Shown: positions 1-6,543 of the stretch, in pieces
Layout: each line of letters begins with the position of its first letter
Position numbering within the stretch: position 1 is the stretch's first letter
Source of the DNA: Acidobacteriota bacterium
Lineage (GTDB): Bacteria > Acidobacteriota > Terriglobia > Acidiferrales > UBA7541
NCBI GenBank assembly: GCA_003153585.1
Contig: PLZZ01000081.1
Span: forward strand, 1,639-8,745
Direction: 5' to 3'
Length of the DNA stretch: 7,107 bases
The notes under the pieces: model-generated
Databases searched by the model: none
Seen by the model: only the letters and a program-made list of their open reading frames with translations
Told to the model about the DNA's origin: nothing
Made by a program: the position numbers and the translations under genes

Positions 1-807
1 AAATACAATCGCTGCAGCTTGAATTGTGTCCGAGCTGCCGTGGCGCTCGATTCGCACTTCGTGCGATTCGCTTCCCGTCGGACCGGTTCGGTTTACGGAG
101 ACTGCATTCGCTTGTGTCTGCAAAACGGTACCAAGTTTTGCGGCCATTGCGCGCGGCAACGTTGCCACACCTTGGCGAAACGAGCAGAGTGACTCAGGCG
201 CGCTCGGTCCTTTGCGCATGCGGGCTTTTTTTGCTCCGCGCAGCACGCTGCCGTATTCGCGTTCCCACTCGTCGAGGGAAGGAAATGCCGCCTTCAGGCT
301 AAGCTTTTCCGGATCGCCCGCGTAGACACCGGAAACAAACGGTCCCACGAGATACTCCAGAATTTCGTTCCCAAATTTTCTGCGCGCGAATTTCGCCACG
401 GATTCCTCGCCGGCTGGCGGGATTGTCTTGCGAAATGGCTCGGATAGTATTCTCCAACGTGATCCCACGCCGAGGAGGGAACTGGTAAGCATTGCTTGGG
501 GCGAAGTGGGAATTTTCTGTAGCCGGCCGTGGAGCAGAATGTAGCGTGCCGCGCTCGGGTCTGCTTTCTGGAGTTCACTCTCTATTCCCAGTTCCCGAAT
601 CAGACCGACCAGGATTTCCGTGGCTTGAAAACTCTGCGGCCCGGACTCGAAAAGAAAGCCGTCCTTAAGGATCGTGCCCAAGAGCCCCCCCGCGCGTTCA
701 GAGGCTTCCAGAACGGTTACTTCGGCGCCAAGCTGGTTCAGTCGATACGCACACGCCAAGCCCGAAAGCCCTGCGCCGATGACGATGACGTGTTTGGGAC
801 CAGGCAT
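1..807 (-). CDS. hemY: Protoporphyrinogen oxidase, FAD-dependent (partial, C-terminus beyond window)
   Basis: It probably oxidises protoporphyrinogen IX to protoporphyrin IX with FAD and O2, at or near the inner face of the membrane. Reading from the ATG at 807 down to base 1 gives 269 codons without a stop; the family is usually about 450-480 residues, so roughly the last 40% is missing. Visible features are the N-terminal dinucleotide-binding loop (IGAGLSGLACAYRL, residues 10-23), the acidic end of the second strand (VLEASERAGG, E34, R38), the family motif GPFVSGVYAGDPEKLS (155-170), and a SFRQG-ATLP stretch near 209-218 that resembles the usual GGM-TL segment. It is the last visible gene of the hemE-hemN-hemY transcript, 12 bases after the hemN stop, with AGGA three bases before the ATG. 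This FAD family is called hemY or hemG (also pgoX), and Gram-positive relatives (cgoX) act on coproporphyrinogen. The neighbouring hemN favours the protoporphyrin substrate, by inference. The family assignment is very secure and the exact substrate less so. Confidence 0.95.
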   Translation of the reverse strand, partial: MPGPKHVIVIGAGLSGLACAYRLNQLGAEVTVLEASERAGGLLGTILKDGFLFESGPQSFQATEILVGLIRELGIESELQKADPSAARYILLHGRLQKIPTSPQAMLTSSLLGVGSRWRILSEPFRKTIPPAGEESVAKFARRKFGNEILEYLVGPFVSGVYAGDPEKLSLKAAFPSLDEWEREYGSVLRGAKKARMRKGPSAPESLCSFRQGVATLPRAMAAKLGTVLQTQANAVSVNRTGPTGSESHEVRIERHGSSDTIQAAAIVF

Positions 808-810
808 GAT

Positions 811-814
811 TCCT
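811..814 (-). promoter_or_regulatory. Ribosome binding site of hemY (AGGA)
   Basis: AGGA lies three bases upstream of the hemY ATG, inside the 12-base hemN-hemY spacer. The same 8 bases (GCACAGGA) sit at exactly the same distance before hemE. The spacing is short but the site supports the ATG at 807 as the start. Confidence 0.55.
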
Positions 815-819
815 GTGCG

Positions 820-2232
820 CTAGAGTGTCTTCGAAAAGAGGGGCCGCTGGTCCATTTGCTGCTCGTGCAGGTAACGATCGAACGTCATGGCAATATTGCG
901 GATGAAAATTCGGCCAAGCGGAGTAACGCGGATGTCTCCGGAGGATAAAACGACGAGTCCTTCTTCGCGCGCGCTTTCCAGCCGAAGCAGCTCGGCGGCA
1001 AAATACTCATCGAAAGCAATGCCGAACTCCGCTTCTACTTCGTGCTTGGGAATTACCGTGTGGCAGAGCAGCCGTCCAATTACCGCGCGGCGCAACACGT
1101 CATCGGCGGAAAGGCGGTAGCCCCGCATGGTGGCAATTCCTCGCGTGGCTACAGTCGATTCGTAAGCGGGGACCTCACGCCGATTCTGCGCATACGCTTC
1201 GCCAATCGAGCTAATCGCGCTCACTCCCATGCCGTACAAATCGGCGCCCGCTTTCGTCGTGTAGCCTTGGAAATTTCTGTGCAGAGTGCGGTTTTGCTGC
1301 GCGATAGCCAGTTCGTCCCCGGGGCGCGCGAAATGGTCCATGCCGATGTATAGATATCCCGCGCTCAGGAATTTCTCCAGGCCTGCGCGGAAGATTCGGA
1401 ATTTCTCCATTCCTTCGGGAAGATGCGCCTCGAACGAGCCTTGCTGTTTTTTAAGCCAGGGCACGTGCGCGTAGCTGAACATGGCCACGCGGTCGGGCAA
1501 AAGCGTCAGTGCCTGATCGATGGTAGCCCGAAAGCTCTCGGCGGTTTGATACGGAAGCCCATAAATTAAATCAATGTTGATGCTCTGAAATCCAATCTCC
1601 CGCGAGGCCACGATCAAGTCGCGGGTCATCTCGTACGGCTGGACGCGATGAATCGTTTCCTGAACTTTCGGCTGGAAATCTTGAATGCCCATGCTCAGCC
1701 GGTTGAACCCGAGCCGCCACAAAGATTCCAGCTGCGCACGGCTGGTGACGCGCGGATCAACTTCGATTCCAATCTCAGCGTCCGGCGCGAAGGAAAACCG
1801 GTCGTGTGTGTACTGAAAAAGGTCTTCCATTTGCGCCACGGACAAATAGGTTGGTGTGCCGCCGCCCCAATGAAATTGAATCACCGGACGTTTCCGCGAA
1901 ACGTGTTGTGCCACGTGATCGATCTCGCGTTTCAATGCGTCTAGGTAGGGAACGGCAACTTTCTTGTCTTTTTGTATGGACACGGTGCAGGCGCAGAACA
2001 AGCAGAGGTTTTCGCAGAATGGAATGTGCATGTATAGCGAAAGCGGGGTCGCCAACTGTTCCGCGCGCGCATAGTATCCCTCGAGATCGTCCGGTCCGAA
2101 ATCATCCTTCCACACAGGTGCGGTGGGATAACTCGTATAACGCGGGCCTGGCCGGTTATATTTTTCGAGAATCGCATCTGAAATCTGCGCGATTTCGAAT
2201 TTCTCGCCGAGTTTTGTTGCGTCGTAGGCCAT
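820..2232 (-). CDS. hemN: Oxygen-independent coproporphyrinogen III dehydrogenase (radical SAM)
   Basis: It converts coproporphyrinogen III to protoporphyrinogen IX by two radical-SAM decarboxylations in the cytoplasm, without O2. The protein is 470 residues, close to true HemN (about 457 in E. coli) and longer than the usual HemW heme chaperone (about 380). The HemN-specific N-terminal segment YNRPGPRYTSYPTAP is at 25-39. The cluster motif YMHIPFC-x3-C-x2-C-x-C places Cys73, Cys77 and Cys80 as [4Fe-4S] ligands plus the extra Cys82 typical of HemN. HWGGGTPTYL (121-130) is the SAM-binding glycine motif, EVDPR is at 157-161, and the C-terminal HemN domain ends in GRIFIRNIAMTFDRYL (440-455) and a terminal FSKTL. 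The start lies 2 bases after the hemE stop with only a weak GGA upstream, so translation is probably coupled to hemE. hemY follows 12 bases later. Family knowledge makes HemW paralogues the main alternative, but the N- and C-terminal motifs argue against that. Confidence 0.97.
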   Translation of the reverse strand: MAYDATKLGEKFEIAQISDAILEKYNRPGPRYTSYPTAPVWKDDFGPDDLEGYYARAEQLATPLSLYMHIPFCENLCLFCACTVSIQKDKKVAVPYLDALKREIDHVAQHVSRKRPVIQFHWGGGTPTYLSVAQMEDLFQYTHDRFSFAPDAEIGIEVDPRVTSRAQLESLWRLGFNRLSMGIQDFQPKVQETIHRVQPYEMTRDLIVASREIGFQSINIDLIYGLPYQTAESFRATIDQALTLLPDRVAMFSYAHVPWLKKQQGSFEAHLPEGMEKFRIFRAGLEKFLSAGYLYIGMDHFARPGDELAIAQQNRTLHRNFQGYTTKAGADLYGMGVSAISSIGEAYAQNRREVPAYESTVATRGIATMRGYRLSADDVLRRAVIGRLLCHTVIPKHEVEAEFGIAFDEYFAAELLRLESAREEGLVVLSSGDIRVTPLGRIFIRNIAMTFDRYLHEQQMDQRPLFSKTL

Positions 2233-2234
2233 CT

Positions 2235-3326
2235 TTAATCCGCGCTACTGGTCTGGGCCGGTGTGGGTATAGGCTCTGTCTGCCCTGCTTCCACAAATGC
2301 TTTGGCATTGGCCACGGGCGTTGTGGGCAAAATTCCGTGGCCCAGATTCAGAATGTGCCCCAGGCCGCCCGTTTTCTGGACGGCGGCTCGCGCCGCCTCT
2401 CGAATATCCGTTTCGACGCCGAGCAAAATTGTGGGGTCAACATTCCCTTGCAACGCCACCCGACGGCCAAACTTGCGTCGCGCATCCGCGAGGTCTGTTC
2501 GCCAATCGACGCTAATCACGTCTGCTCCGGATTTCCCCAAGCTTTCGAGCAAATGTGCCGAGCCTTTTGCGAATAGAATCCTCGGTACACCTTCGCTGCC
2601 GCCCTTTTTAGCGAGCGAGTCCAGAACGATCTGCGTGGCCGGCAGCTCAAACTCTTTGTATTCCCGCTCCGTAAGTTCACCCGCCCAAGTATCGAAAAGT
2701 TGAACGACCGCTGCCCCGGCTGCAATCTGCATTTGCAAATAGCTTGCTGTCGCGCGCGCAATCCGTTCGAGCAACTCGCGCACCAAGGCAGGCTGCGTAC
2801 GAAGCATTTCTTTCGCGTGCGAAATGTCACCGCGCGTCCGCCCTTCGATCATATAGCACGCAAGCGTCCAAGGGGCGGCAGCAAATCCGATCACCGGCAC
2901 ATCCGGCCCGGCCTCCCGGCAAATGGAGCGAATCGCGTCGCCGACGAACTTTGTTTGAGTTTCAGGGTCGAATTCGCGCAGACGCCGCACCGCCTGCGCA
3001 TCCCGCACGGGACCTGAAAGCACGGGCCCGGAGTCCGGGACATCTAACGGCATGCCCATCGCCTCTGCCACAATTAAAATGTCCGAGAAAACAATGATCG
3101 CATCCACGCCCAGCACGCGGAAGGGCTGCAATGACACTTCGGCGGCCAACTCGGGCGTCTTGCAGATCTCCAGGAACGAGTGCCGCGCTCTCACGGCCTG
3201 ATATTCAGGGAGATAGCGTCCAGCCTGTCGCATGATCCATACCGGAACGCGCTCGACCGGTTCGAATCGGCAAGCTCGCAGAAAAAGTTCTTTTCGCGTT
3301 ACGCCAGCGCGTGTCGTCTGAGACAT
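2235..3326 (-). CDS. hemE: Uroporphyrinogen decarboxylase
   Basis: It removes four carboxyl groups from the acetate side chains of uroporphyrinogen III to give coproporphyrinogen III, without a cofactor, in the cytoplasm. The 363-residue length is normal for the family (about 340-365). The signature PVWIMRQAGRYLPEY is at 28-42 with the substrate-binding Arg33 and Arg37. Other conserved sites are FSDIL with Asp82, GFAAAPWTLACYMIEG with Tyr158, FDTWAG at 211-216, GNVDPTIL at 294-301, and the late GHGILP-TP motif with His330. A short Pro/Thr/Ser-rich tail (about residues 350-363) follows the fold and carries no motif I know. It is the first gene of the minus-strand operon, and hemN begins 2 bases after its TAA. 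The ATG at 3326 is supported by AGGA three bases upstream. Its promoter must lie in the shared gap up to 3461. The assignment is very secure. Confidence 0.98.
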   Translation of the reverse strand: MSQTTRAGVTRKELFLRACRFEPVERVPVWIMRQAGRYLPEYQAVRARHSFLEICKTPELAAEVSLQPFRVLGVDAIIVFSDILIVAEAMGMPLDVPDSGPVLSGPVRDAQAVRRLREFDPETQTKFVGDAIRSICREAGPDVPVIGFAAAPWTLACYMIEGRTRGDISHAKEMLRTQPALVRELLERIARATASYLQMQIAAGAAVVQLFDTWAGELTEREYKEFELPATQIVLDSLAKKGGSEGVPRILFAKGSAHLLESLGKSGADVISVDWRTDLADARRKFGRRVALQGNVDPTILLGVETDIREAARAAVQKTGGLGHILNLGHGILPTTPVANAKAFVEAGQTEPIPTPAQTSSAD

Positions 3327-3329
3327 AAG

Positions 3330-3333
3330 TCCT
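3330..3333 (-). promoter_or_regulatory. Ribosome binding site of hemE (AGGA)
   Basis: AGGA lies three bases before the hemE ATG, inside the 8-base string GCACAGGA that is repeated before hemY. It supports the start at 3326 over any internal start. Confidence 0.55.
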
Positions 3334-3335
3334 GT

Positions 3336-3353
3336 GCCATGATAACAGATGGC
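3336..3353. repeat. Short dyad GCCAT-N8-ATGGC upstream of hemE
   Basis: Perfect 5-base arms flank an 8-base spacer, starting 10 bases before the hemE ATG. It overlaps TATCAT on the minus strand (3339-3344), a possible -10 for hemE that would give a very short leader. Arms this short can occur by chance, so an operator role is only a possibility. Confidence 0.25.
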
Positions 3354-3425
3354 TTACGGGGCCGCACGCGTCCCGACCCCTATCGCTTATCGTGGCCTAC
3401 AAGCCGCGTCGGGCCTATTTGGCGG

Positions 3426-3431
3426 TATAAT
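3426..3431 (+). promoter_or_regulatory. Probable -10 box of the hemX-hemA-hemC-hemD operon
   Basis: This is a perfect TATAAT with its end 30 bases before the hemX ATG, which would place the transcript start near 3438 and give a leader of about 24 bases. No convincing TTGACA-like -35 is present at 15-19 bases upstream (that stretch is GC-rich, around AAGCCGCGTC). The promoter may therefore be weak, activator-dependent, or use a lineage-specific -35. Confidence 0.5.
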
Positions 3432-3443
3432 GCTTGGGCAAAC

Positions 3444-3449
3444 GGGGAG
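3444..3449 (+). promoter_or_regulatory. Possible ribosome binding site of hemX (GGGGAG)
   Basis: GGGGAG is a good match to the anti-Shine-Dalgarno pairing sequence. It lies 12 bases before the ATG at 3462, which is longer than usual. No better in-frame start lies closer, so the ATG is kept. Confidence 0.4.
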
Positions 3450-3461
3450 CCTCCACCCTAA

Positions 3462-4277
3462 ATGGCACAGCAACTGGGCTATCTGAGCCTGGCACTTTAC
3501 CTGGCGAGCTTTCTTTGCTACGCCCGAATTTTGTATGCGCCCAATATTTGGATTGGGCGGCTGGCCACTCTGCTTCTCGCCTCTGGAATCGTGGCGCAAT
3601 ACTTTTCTCTTTACCAGCGTTCGCGCGTGATTCAGTCGGTTCCGTATGATGACTTGTACGGATCCATGTCCCTCTTCGCCTGGCTTCTAGGCATCACCTA
3701 CCTCGGCCTCGAAATATTCCATCGCCAGCGATCTGTTGGCGCGTTTGTTACCCTACTACTTGTCGCATGGGTCGCAGGTCTCGGCTTCATTACAGCGGCC
3801 GCGCCGCCAACTCGCGTGCAGGCGCGCGGGCCGTTATTTGCTTTTCACGTGACACTGAACACCTGGGCCTATGCGGCCTTCGCGCTGTCCTTCGTGCTGA
3901 GCTTGATCTATTTGGTGCAGGACCGGGTATTGCGTTCGCGGCGTCTGGGCGCAGCGTTTTGGCGTTTTCCAGCGCTCGACGTGCTCGACAGGATGGCCCG
4001 CAGCAGCGTGTATGTCGGCCTGGTGGCGCTCGCGTTCGGCGCGAGTATGGGATTCGTTTGGGAACACCGGCTCAGAGGCACTTATTCATTCGGCGATCCA
4101 AAGGTAATCGTCACGTTTGCGATCGTCGTAGTCTATGCCGCGTATCTGCTGCTCTCGCGTAACGCCAGTTGGCGGGGGGCGCGCGCGGCTTTGTTATGTG
4201 CCGTGAATTTTGTGATCGTGATGTTCAGCTATACGTTCGTTAATTTGTATCTCACAAAGTTTCACCGGTTCTTTTGA
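3462..4277 (+). CDS. hemX: HemX/CcsA-family cytochrome c assembly-like membrane protein
   Basis: This is a polytopic inner-membrane protein of the CcsA/ResC/HemX superfamily. In Bacillus, HemX is encoded next to hemA and lowers the level of glutamyl-tRNA reductase; other members handle heme for cytochrome c maturation. The 271 residues show about eight hydrophobic segments (near 5-27, 33-50, 68-86, 92-114, 126-152, 182-200, 215-232, 241-263). Family-like points are FHVTLNTWAYAAFALSF with His129, the remnant of the WWD loop (WEHRLRGTYSFGDPK, 200-214) in which the DPK end is kept but the inner tryptophans are gone, SWRGARAA (236-243), and the C-terminal NLYLTKFH with His268. The stop overlaps the hemA start by one base (TGATG), so it is the first gene of the hemX-hemA-hemC-hemD transcript. 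The context and the lost tryptophans favour a HemX-type regulator over a true CcsA cytochrome c synthetase. The family call is secure and the role is inferred. Confidence 0.85.
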   Translation: MAQQLGYLSLALYLASFLCYARILYAPNIWIGRLATLLLASGIVAQYFSLYQRSRVIQSVPYDDLYGSMSLFAWLLGITYLGLEIFHRQRSVGAFVTLLLVAWVAGLGFITAAAPPTRVQARGPLFAFHVTLNTWAYAAFALSFVLSLIYLVQDRVLRSRRLGAAFWRFPALDVLDRMARSSVYVGLVALAFGASMGFVWEHRLRGTYSFGDPKVIVTFAIVVVYAAYLLLSRNASWRGARAALLCAVNFVIVMFSYTFVNLYLTKFHRFF

Positions 4278-5602
4278 TGCCTTCGCTATCGAAAGCAAAT
4301 TCGGGACAGTCCGGCGCGATTCGCATTCAAGTCGCGCTGATCGGGTGCAACCATCGCACGGCACCCGTCGAATTGCGCGAACGCATCTCGTTTACTCCGC
4401 AACAGGCGCTGCAGGCTGCGGACGAACTGCGCGAACTTGGAATTCTCGAAGAAGCCGTGGTGCTCTCTACCTGTAATCGTAGCGAACTCTACGGTGTTCC
4501 GGGCGACGCGCATCCCACACCCGCGGAAGCAATGGAAGATTATTTCAGGTCCTTTCATCGCATCCCCAGCGCGGACCTGGCAGGGCGTATCTACCGCTGG
4601 GCTGGACCCGACGCGGTTCGCCACCTTTTTCGCGTAGCTGCTGGAATTGACTCGATGATGTTGGGCGAAGCCGAAATTTTGGGCCAGCTTCGCACGGCTT
4701 ATAGCCAGGCGCTCGATCATGGCGCTACCGGCCCGGTATTGAATCGCGTTTTTCAAGGCGCGCTGGAAGTAGGCAAGCGCGTGCGCAGCGAGACCGAAGT
4801 GGGCGCGCGGCCCATGTCCGTTGCGCTTGCAGGAGTGAAGCTTGCCGAGCGAGTTTTCGGAAACCTCAAAGGCCACTCCGCGTTGATCTTGGGAGCCGGG
4901 AGCGTAGCCGAGCAAGTAATTGAGTGCCTGCGCAATCGCGGCATCGGCAGCTTGCGCGTCGTCAACCGATCGTTCGACCGCGCGGCGGAGCTTGCAAAGA
5001 AAGTAGGCGGAGAAGCTGTGGCGTGGGAGTCGCTCGAGTCGGTGTTGGGCCTGCCTGACATTCTCGTCACGTCCGTCAGTTCCGCTAGTCCGGTCCTCTC
5101 TCGTGAACTTTTGGAGCGCGCCATCGCCGCTCGCTCCGGGCGCCCGGTGTTCGTAGTGGATCTCGCGGTTCCGCGAAATGTCGCTCCTGAAGCGGCTGGG
5201 CTCTACAATCTTTATCTTTACAATATCGACGACCTTGGTGAAATCGTCGAGCAGAACAAGAAAGCGCGCGAAGCCGAAATTCCGCGTGCCGAAGCCATTA
5301 TTTCCGAGCACATCGCAAAATTCGAAGCCTGGCGCGCCGCGCTCGAAGCAGGCTCCATTGTTGACGATCTTCGCGGCCAATTTCATAAGCAGCGCGAATT
5401 GCTGATTCGCGAAAAACTGGCGGAGATGGAAGACGTTTCGCCGGACGAACGGGCGCGCATCGCGCATATTACCGAGGAATTGATCGAGCGCGTGCTCGAG
5501 CAGCCGTCCCAGAAGGTTCGCCATGGCCGTGGCATGCGGGGGCGCCTGGCCGGCCTGGAAGCTCTGCGCCACCTTTTCGGGCTGGATGAGGACAAGGAGT
5601 GA
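4277..5602 (+). CDS. hemA: Glutamyl-tRNA reductase
   Basis: It is the first committed enzyme of the C5 pathway: an NADPH-dependent reduction of glutamyl-tRNA(Glu) to glutamate-1-semialdehyde in the cytoplasm. From the ATG at 4277 it is 441 residues, normal for the family. The N-terminal catalytic domain has IGCNHRTAPVELRERISF (22-39) and STCNRSELY with the thioester-forming nucleophile Cys66. HLFRVAAGIDSMMLGE (116-131) carries the conserved His116. The NADPH-binding domain has the loop ILGAGSVAE (204-212) and VVNR at 228-231, followed by DLAVPRNV (295-302). The helical dimerisation domain follows from about 320. The first 18 or so residues (MPSLSKANSGQSGAIRIQ) are an unconserved extension before the usual start of the fold. 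A TTG at 4274 is in frame directly before the ATG, but the ATG shares a base with the hemX stop and is the likelier start. No Shine-Dalgarno is obvious, which fits reinitiation after hemX. Confidence 0.98.
   Translation: MPSLSKANSGQSGAIRIQVALIGCNHRTAPVELRERISFTPQQALQAADELRELGILEEAVVLSTCNRSELYGVPGDAHPTPAEAMEDYFRSFHRIPSADLAGRIYRWAGPDAVRHLFRVAAGIDSMMLGEAEILGQLRTAYSQALDHGATGPVLNRVFQGALEVGKRVRSETEVGARPMSVALAGVKLAERVFGNLKGHSALILGAGSVAEQVIECLRNRGIGSLRVVNRSFDRAAELAKKVGGEAVAWESLESVLGLPDILVTSVSSASPVLSRELLERAIAARSGRPVFVVDLAVPRNVAPEAAGLYNLYLYNIDDLGEIVEQNKKAREAEIPRAEAIISEHIAKFEAWRAALEAGSIVDDLRGQFHKQRELLIREKLAEMEDVSPDERARIAHITEELIERVLEQPSQKVRHGRGMRGRLAGLEALRHLFGLDEDKE
5588..5592 (+). promoter_or_regulatory. 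Ribosome binding site of hemC (GAGGA)
   Basis: GAGGA inside the end of hemA lies 6 bases before the GTG at 5599. This is ideal spacing and the main reason to accept the non-ATG start of hemC. Confidence 0.65.
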
Positions 5603-6543
5603 AGCTGTTGCGCATCGCGACGCGCGGTAGCGCACTGGCGCTGTGGCAGGCCAATCACATTCGCGAACGTCTCGCGCAGTTGCACGGCATCGAATCCGAG
5701 CTGATCCGCATTCGCACCTCAGGTGACAAATTTCAGGGTGCTTCGGTGGCGCAGGTGAGCGAGCAGGCTGGGACGAAGGGCATTTTCATCAAGGAACTGG
5801 AAGAAGCGCTGCTTGCAGGAACTGCGGACCTGGCCGTTCATAGCATGAAAGATGTCCCCACGGAGAATCCTGCGGGACTTGTATTCCCCGCGATAACAAA
5901 ACGAGAGGACGTGCGCGACTGCCTGATTTCTCGCGACGGCGCGAAGTTGAAAGATCTCGCCTGTGGCGCTCGCGTGGGCACCAGCAGCCTTCGCCGGCAA
6001 GCTCAGCTTCGGCATCACAGGCCCGATCTCGAATTGCTCGATTTGCGCGGCAATGTGGACACTCGGCTTAAGAAAGTTGCAGCGGGCGAATTTGACGCAA
6101 TCGTTCTCGCGACCGCTGGTATGAACCGCCTGGGCGCGAGCGACAAGATTACGCAGATTCTTCCGCCGGAAGTCATGCTGCCCGCCGTAGGGCAAGGTGC
6201 CCTTGGAATTGAAACGCGCGCCGACGATCACGAAACATTGCGGCTTGTCGCTGCGCTTGACGATCCCGAAAGCCACGAGGCTGTGACGGCAGAACGGGCA
6301 TTACTGCGCGAACTGGAAGGAGGCTGCCAGATTCCGCTTGGTGCCTGGGCGCGCCGAGAGAATGGCGAGTTGCGATTGGAGGCCTGCGTTTTCTCCGCCG
6401 ACGGAAAAGAATTTGTGCGCAAGGACTTGCGCGGACGCCCGGAAGAAGCCGAAGAGCTCGGCGTTAGGCTCGGCCAAATCCTGATTGAGGCCGGCGCGGA
6501 CAGGATTCTGCGGCTAGCGGGGCGTTCCGTTGGACGCAGTTAA
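5599..6543 (+). CDS. hemC: Hydroxymethylbilane synthase (porphobilinogen deaminase)
   Basis: It joins four porphobilinogen units head to tail into the linear tetrapyrrole hydroxymethylbilane, using a covalent dipyrromethane cofactor, in the cytoplasm. The 314 residues match the family (about 300-320). Visible motifs are RIATRGSALALWQA (5-18), the catalytic loop HSMKDVPT (81-88) with Asp85 (Asp84 in E. coli), GTSSLRR (127-133) and RGNVDTRL (150-157) with substrate-binding arginines, LPAVGQGALGIE (194-205), and the cofactor-anchoring Cys243 in EGGCQIPLGA (240-249). The start is GTG, overlapping the hemA stop by 4 bases (GTGA) and supported by GAGGA 6 bases upstream. The protein begins immediately at the conserved first strand, so an alternative start is unlikely. 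hemD starts inside its last codons. All key residues are present and nothing is odd. Confidence 0.98.
   Translation: MKLLRIATRGSALALWQANHIRERLAQLHGIESELIRIRTSGDKFQGASVAQVSEQAGTKGIFIKELEEALLAGTADLAVHSMKDVPTENPAGLVFPAITKREDVRDCLISRDGAKLKDLACGARVGTSSLRRQAQLRHHRPDLELLDLRGNVDTRLKKVAAGEFDAIVLATAGMNRLGASDKITQILPPEVMLPAVGQGALGIETRADDHETLRLVAALDDPESHEAVTAERALLRELEGGCQIPLGAWARRENGELRLEACVFSADGKEFVRKDLRGRPEEAEELGVRLGQILIEAGADRILRLAGRSVGRS

Larger units (their letters stand above)
3327..3461. promoter_or_regulatory. Divergent control region between hemE and hemX
   Basis: This 135-base gap is the only substantial non-coding stretch in the window, and it separates two divergent heme operons, so promoters for both must lie here. 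Visible elements are a perfect TATAAT pointing toward hemX (3426-3431), a short dyad next to hemE (GCCAT/ATGGC, 3336-3353), a direct repeat GGCCTA (3394-3399 and 3412-3417, 18 bases apart), and a 6-base inverted pair CCCGAC/GTCGGG (3372-3377 and 3408-3413). I recognise no Fur, Irr, CIRCE or riboswitch consensus. That the region holds both promoters follows from the gene layout; any operator role for the repeats is inference. Confidence 0.75.

Noticed and set aside
529..948. A 139-codon plus-strand open frame over the hemY start and hemN end.
   Set aside because: It is antisense to conserved coding sequence of hemY (FAD-binding loop) and the HemN C-terminus, and its translation looks like random sequence.
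820..2232. HemW (heme chaperone, formerly called HemN-like) as the identity of the radical SAM gene.
   Set aside because: The protein has the true HemN N-terminal YNRPGPRYTSYPTAP motif, the fourth cysteine of CxxxCxxCxC, and the full-length C-terminal GRIFIRNIAMTFDRYL domain.
1806..2576. A 256-codon plus-strand open frame crossing the hemN-hemE junction.
   Set aside because: It is antisense to two secure genes, is very rich in Arg and Cys, and has no recognisable domain. It is a shadow of codon bias.
3372..3413. Inverted pair CCCGAC/GTCGGG as a terminator or leader hairpin.
   Set aside because: There are only 6 paired bases around a 30-base loop with no T-run, and the pair lies upstream of both genes rather than after one.
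3419..3434. A sigma-54-like promoter (TTGG ... TGC) overlapping the TATAAT.
   Set aside because: The GG and GC elements are 9 bases apart instead of the required 10 and the flanking consensus is poor, so the perfect TATAAT is the better reading.
4286..5635. A 449-codon open frame on the minus strand lying entirely opposite hemA.
   Set aside because: It is as long as hemA but is the mirror of a clearly real, fully conserved gene. Its translation is rich in Arg, Ala, Phe and His with no motif I recognise, and I see no ribosome binding site or operon context for it. GC-rich codon bias readily leaves the opposite strand open.
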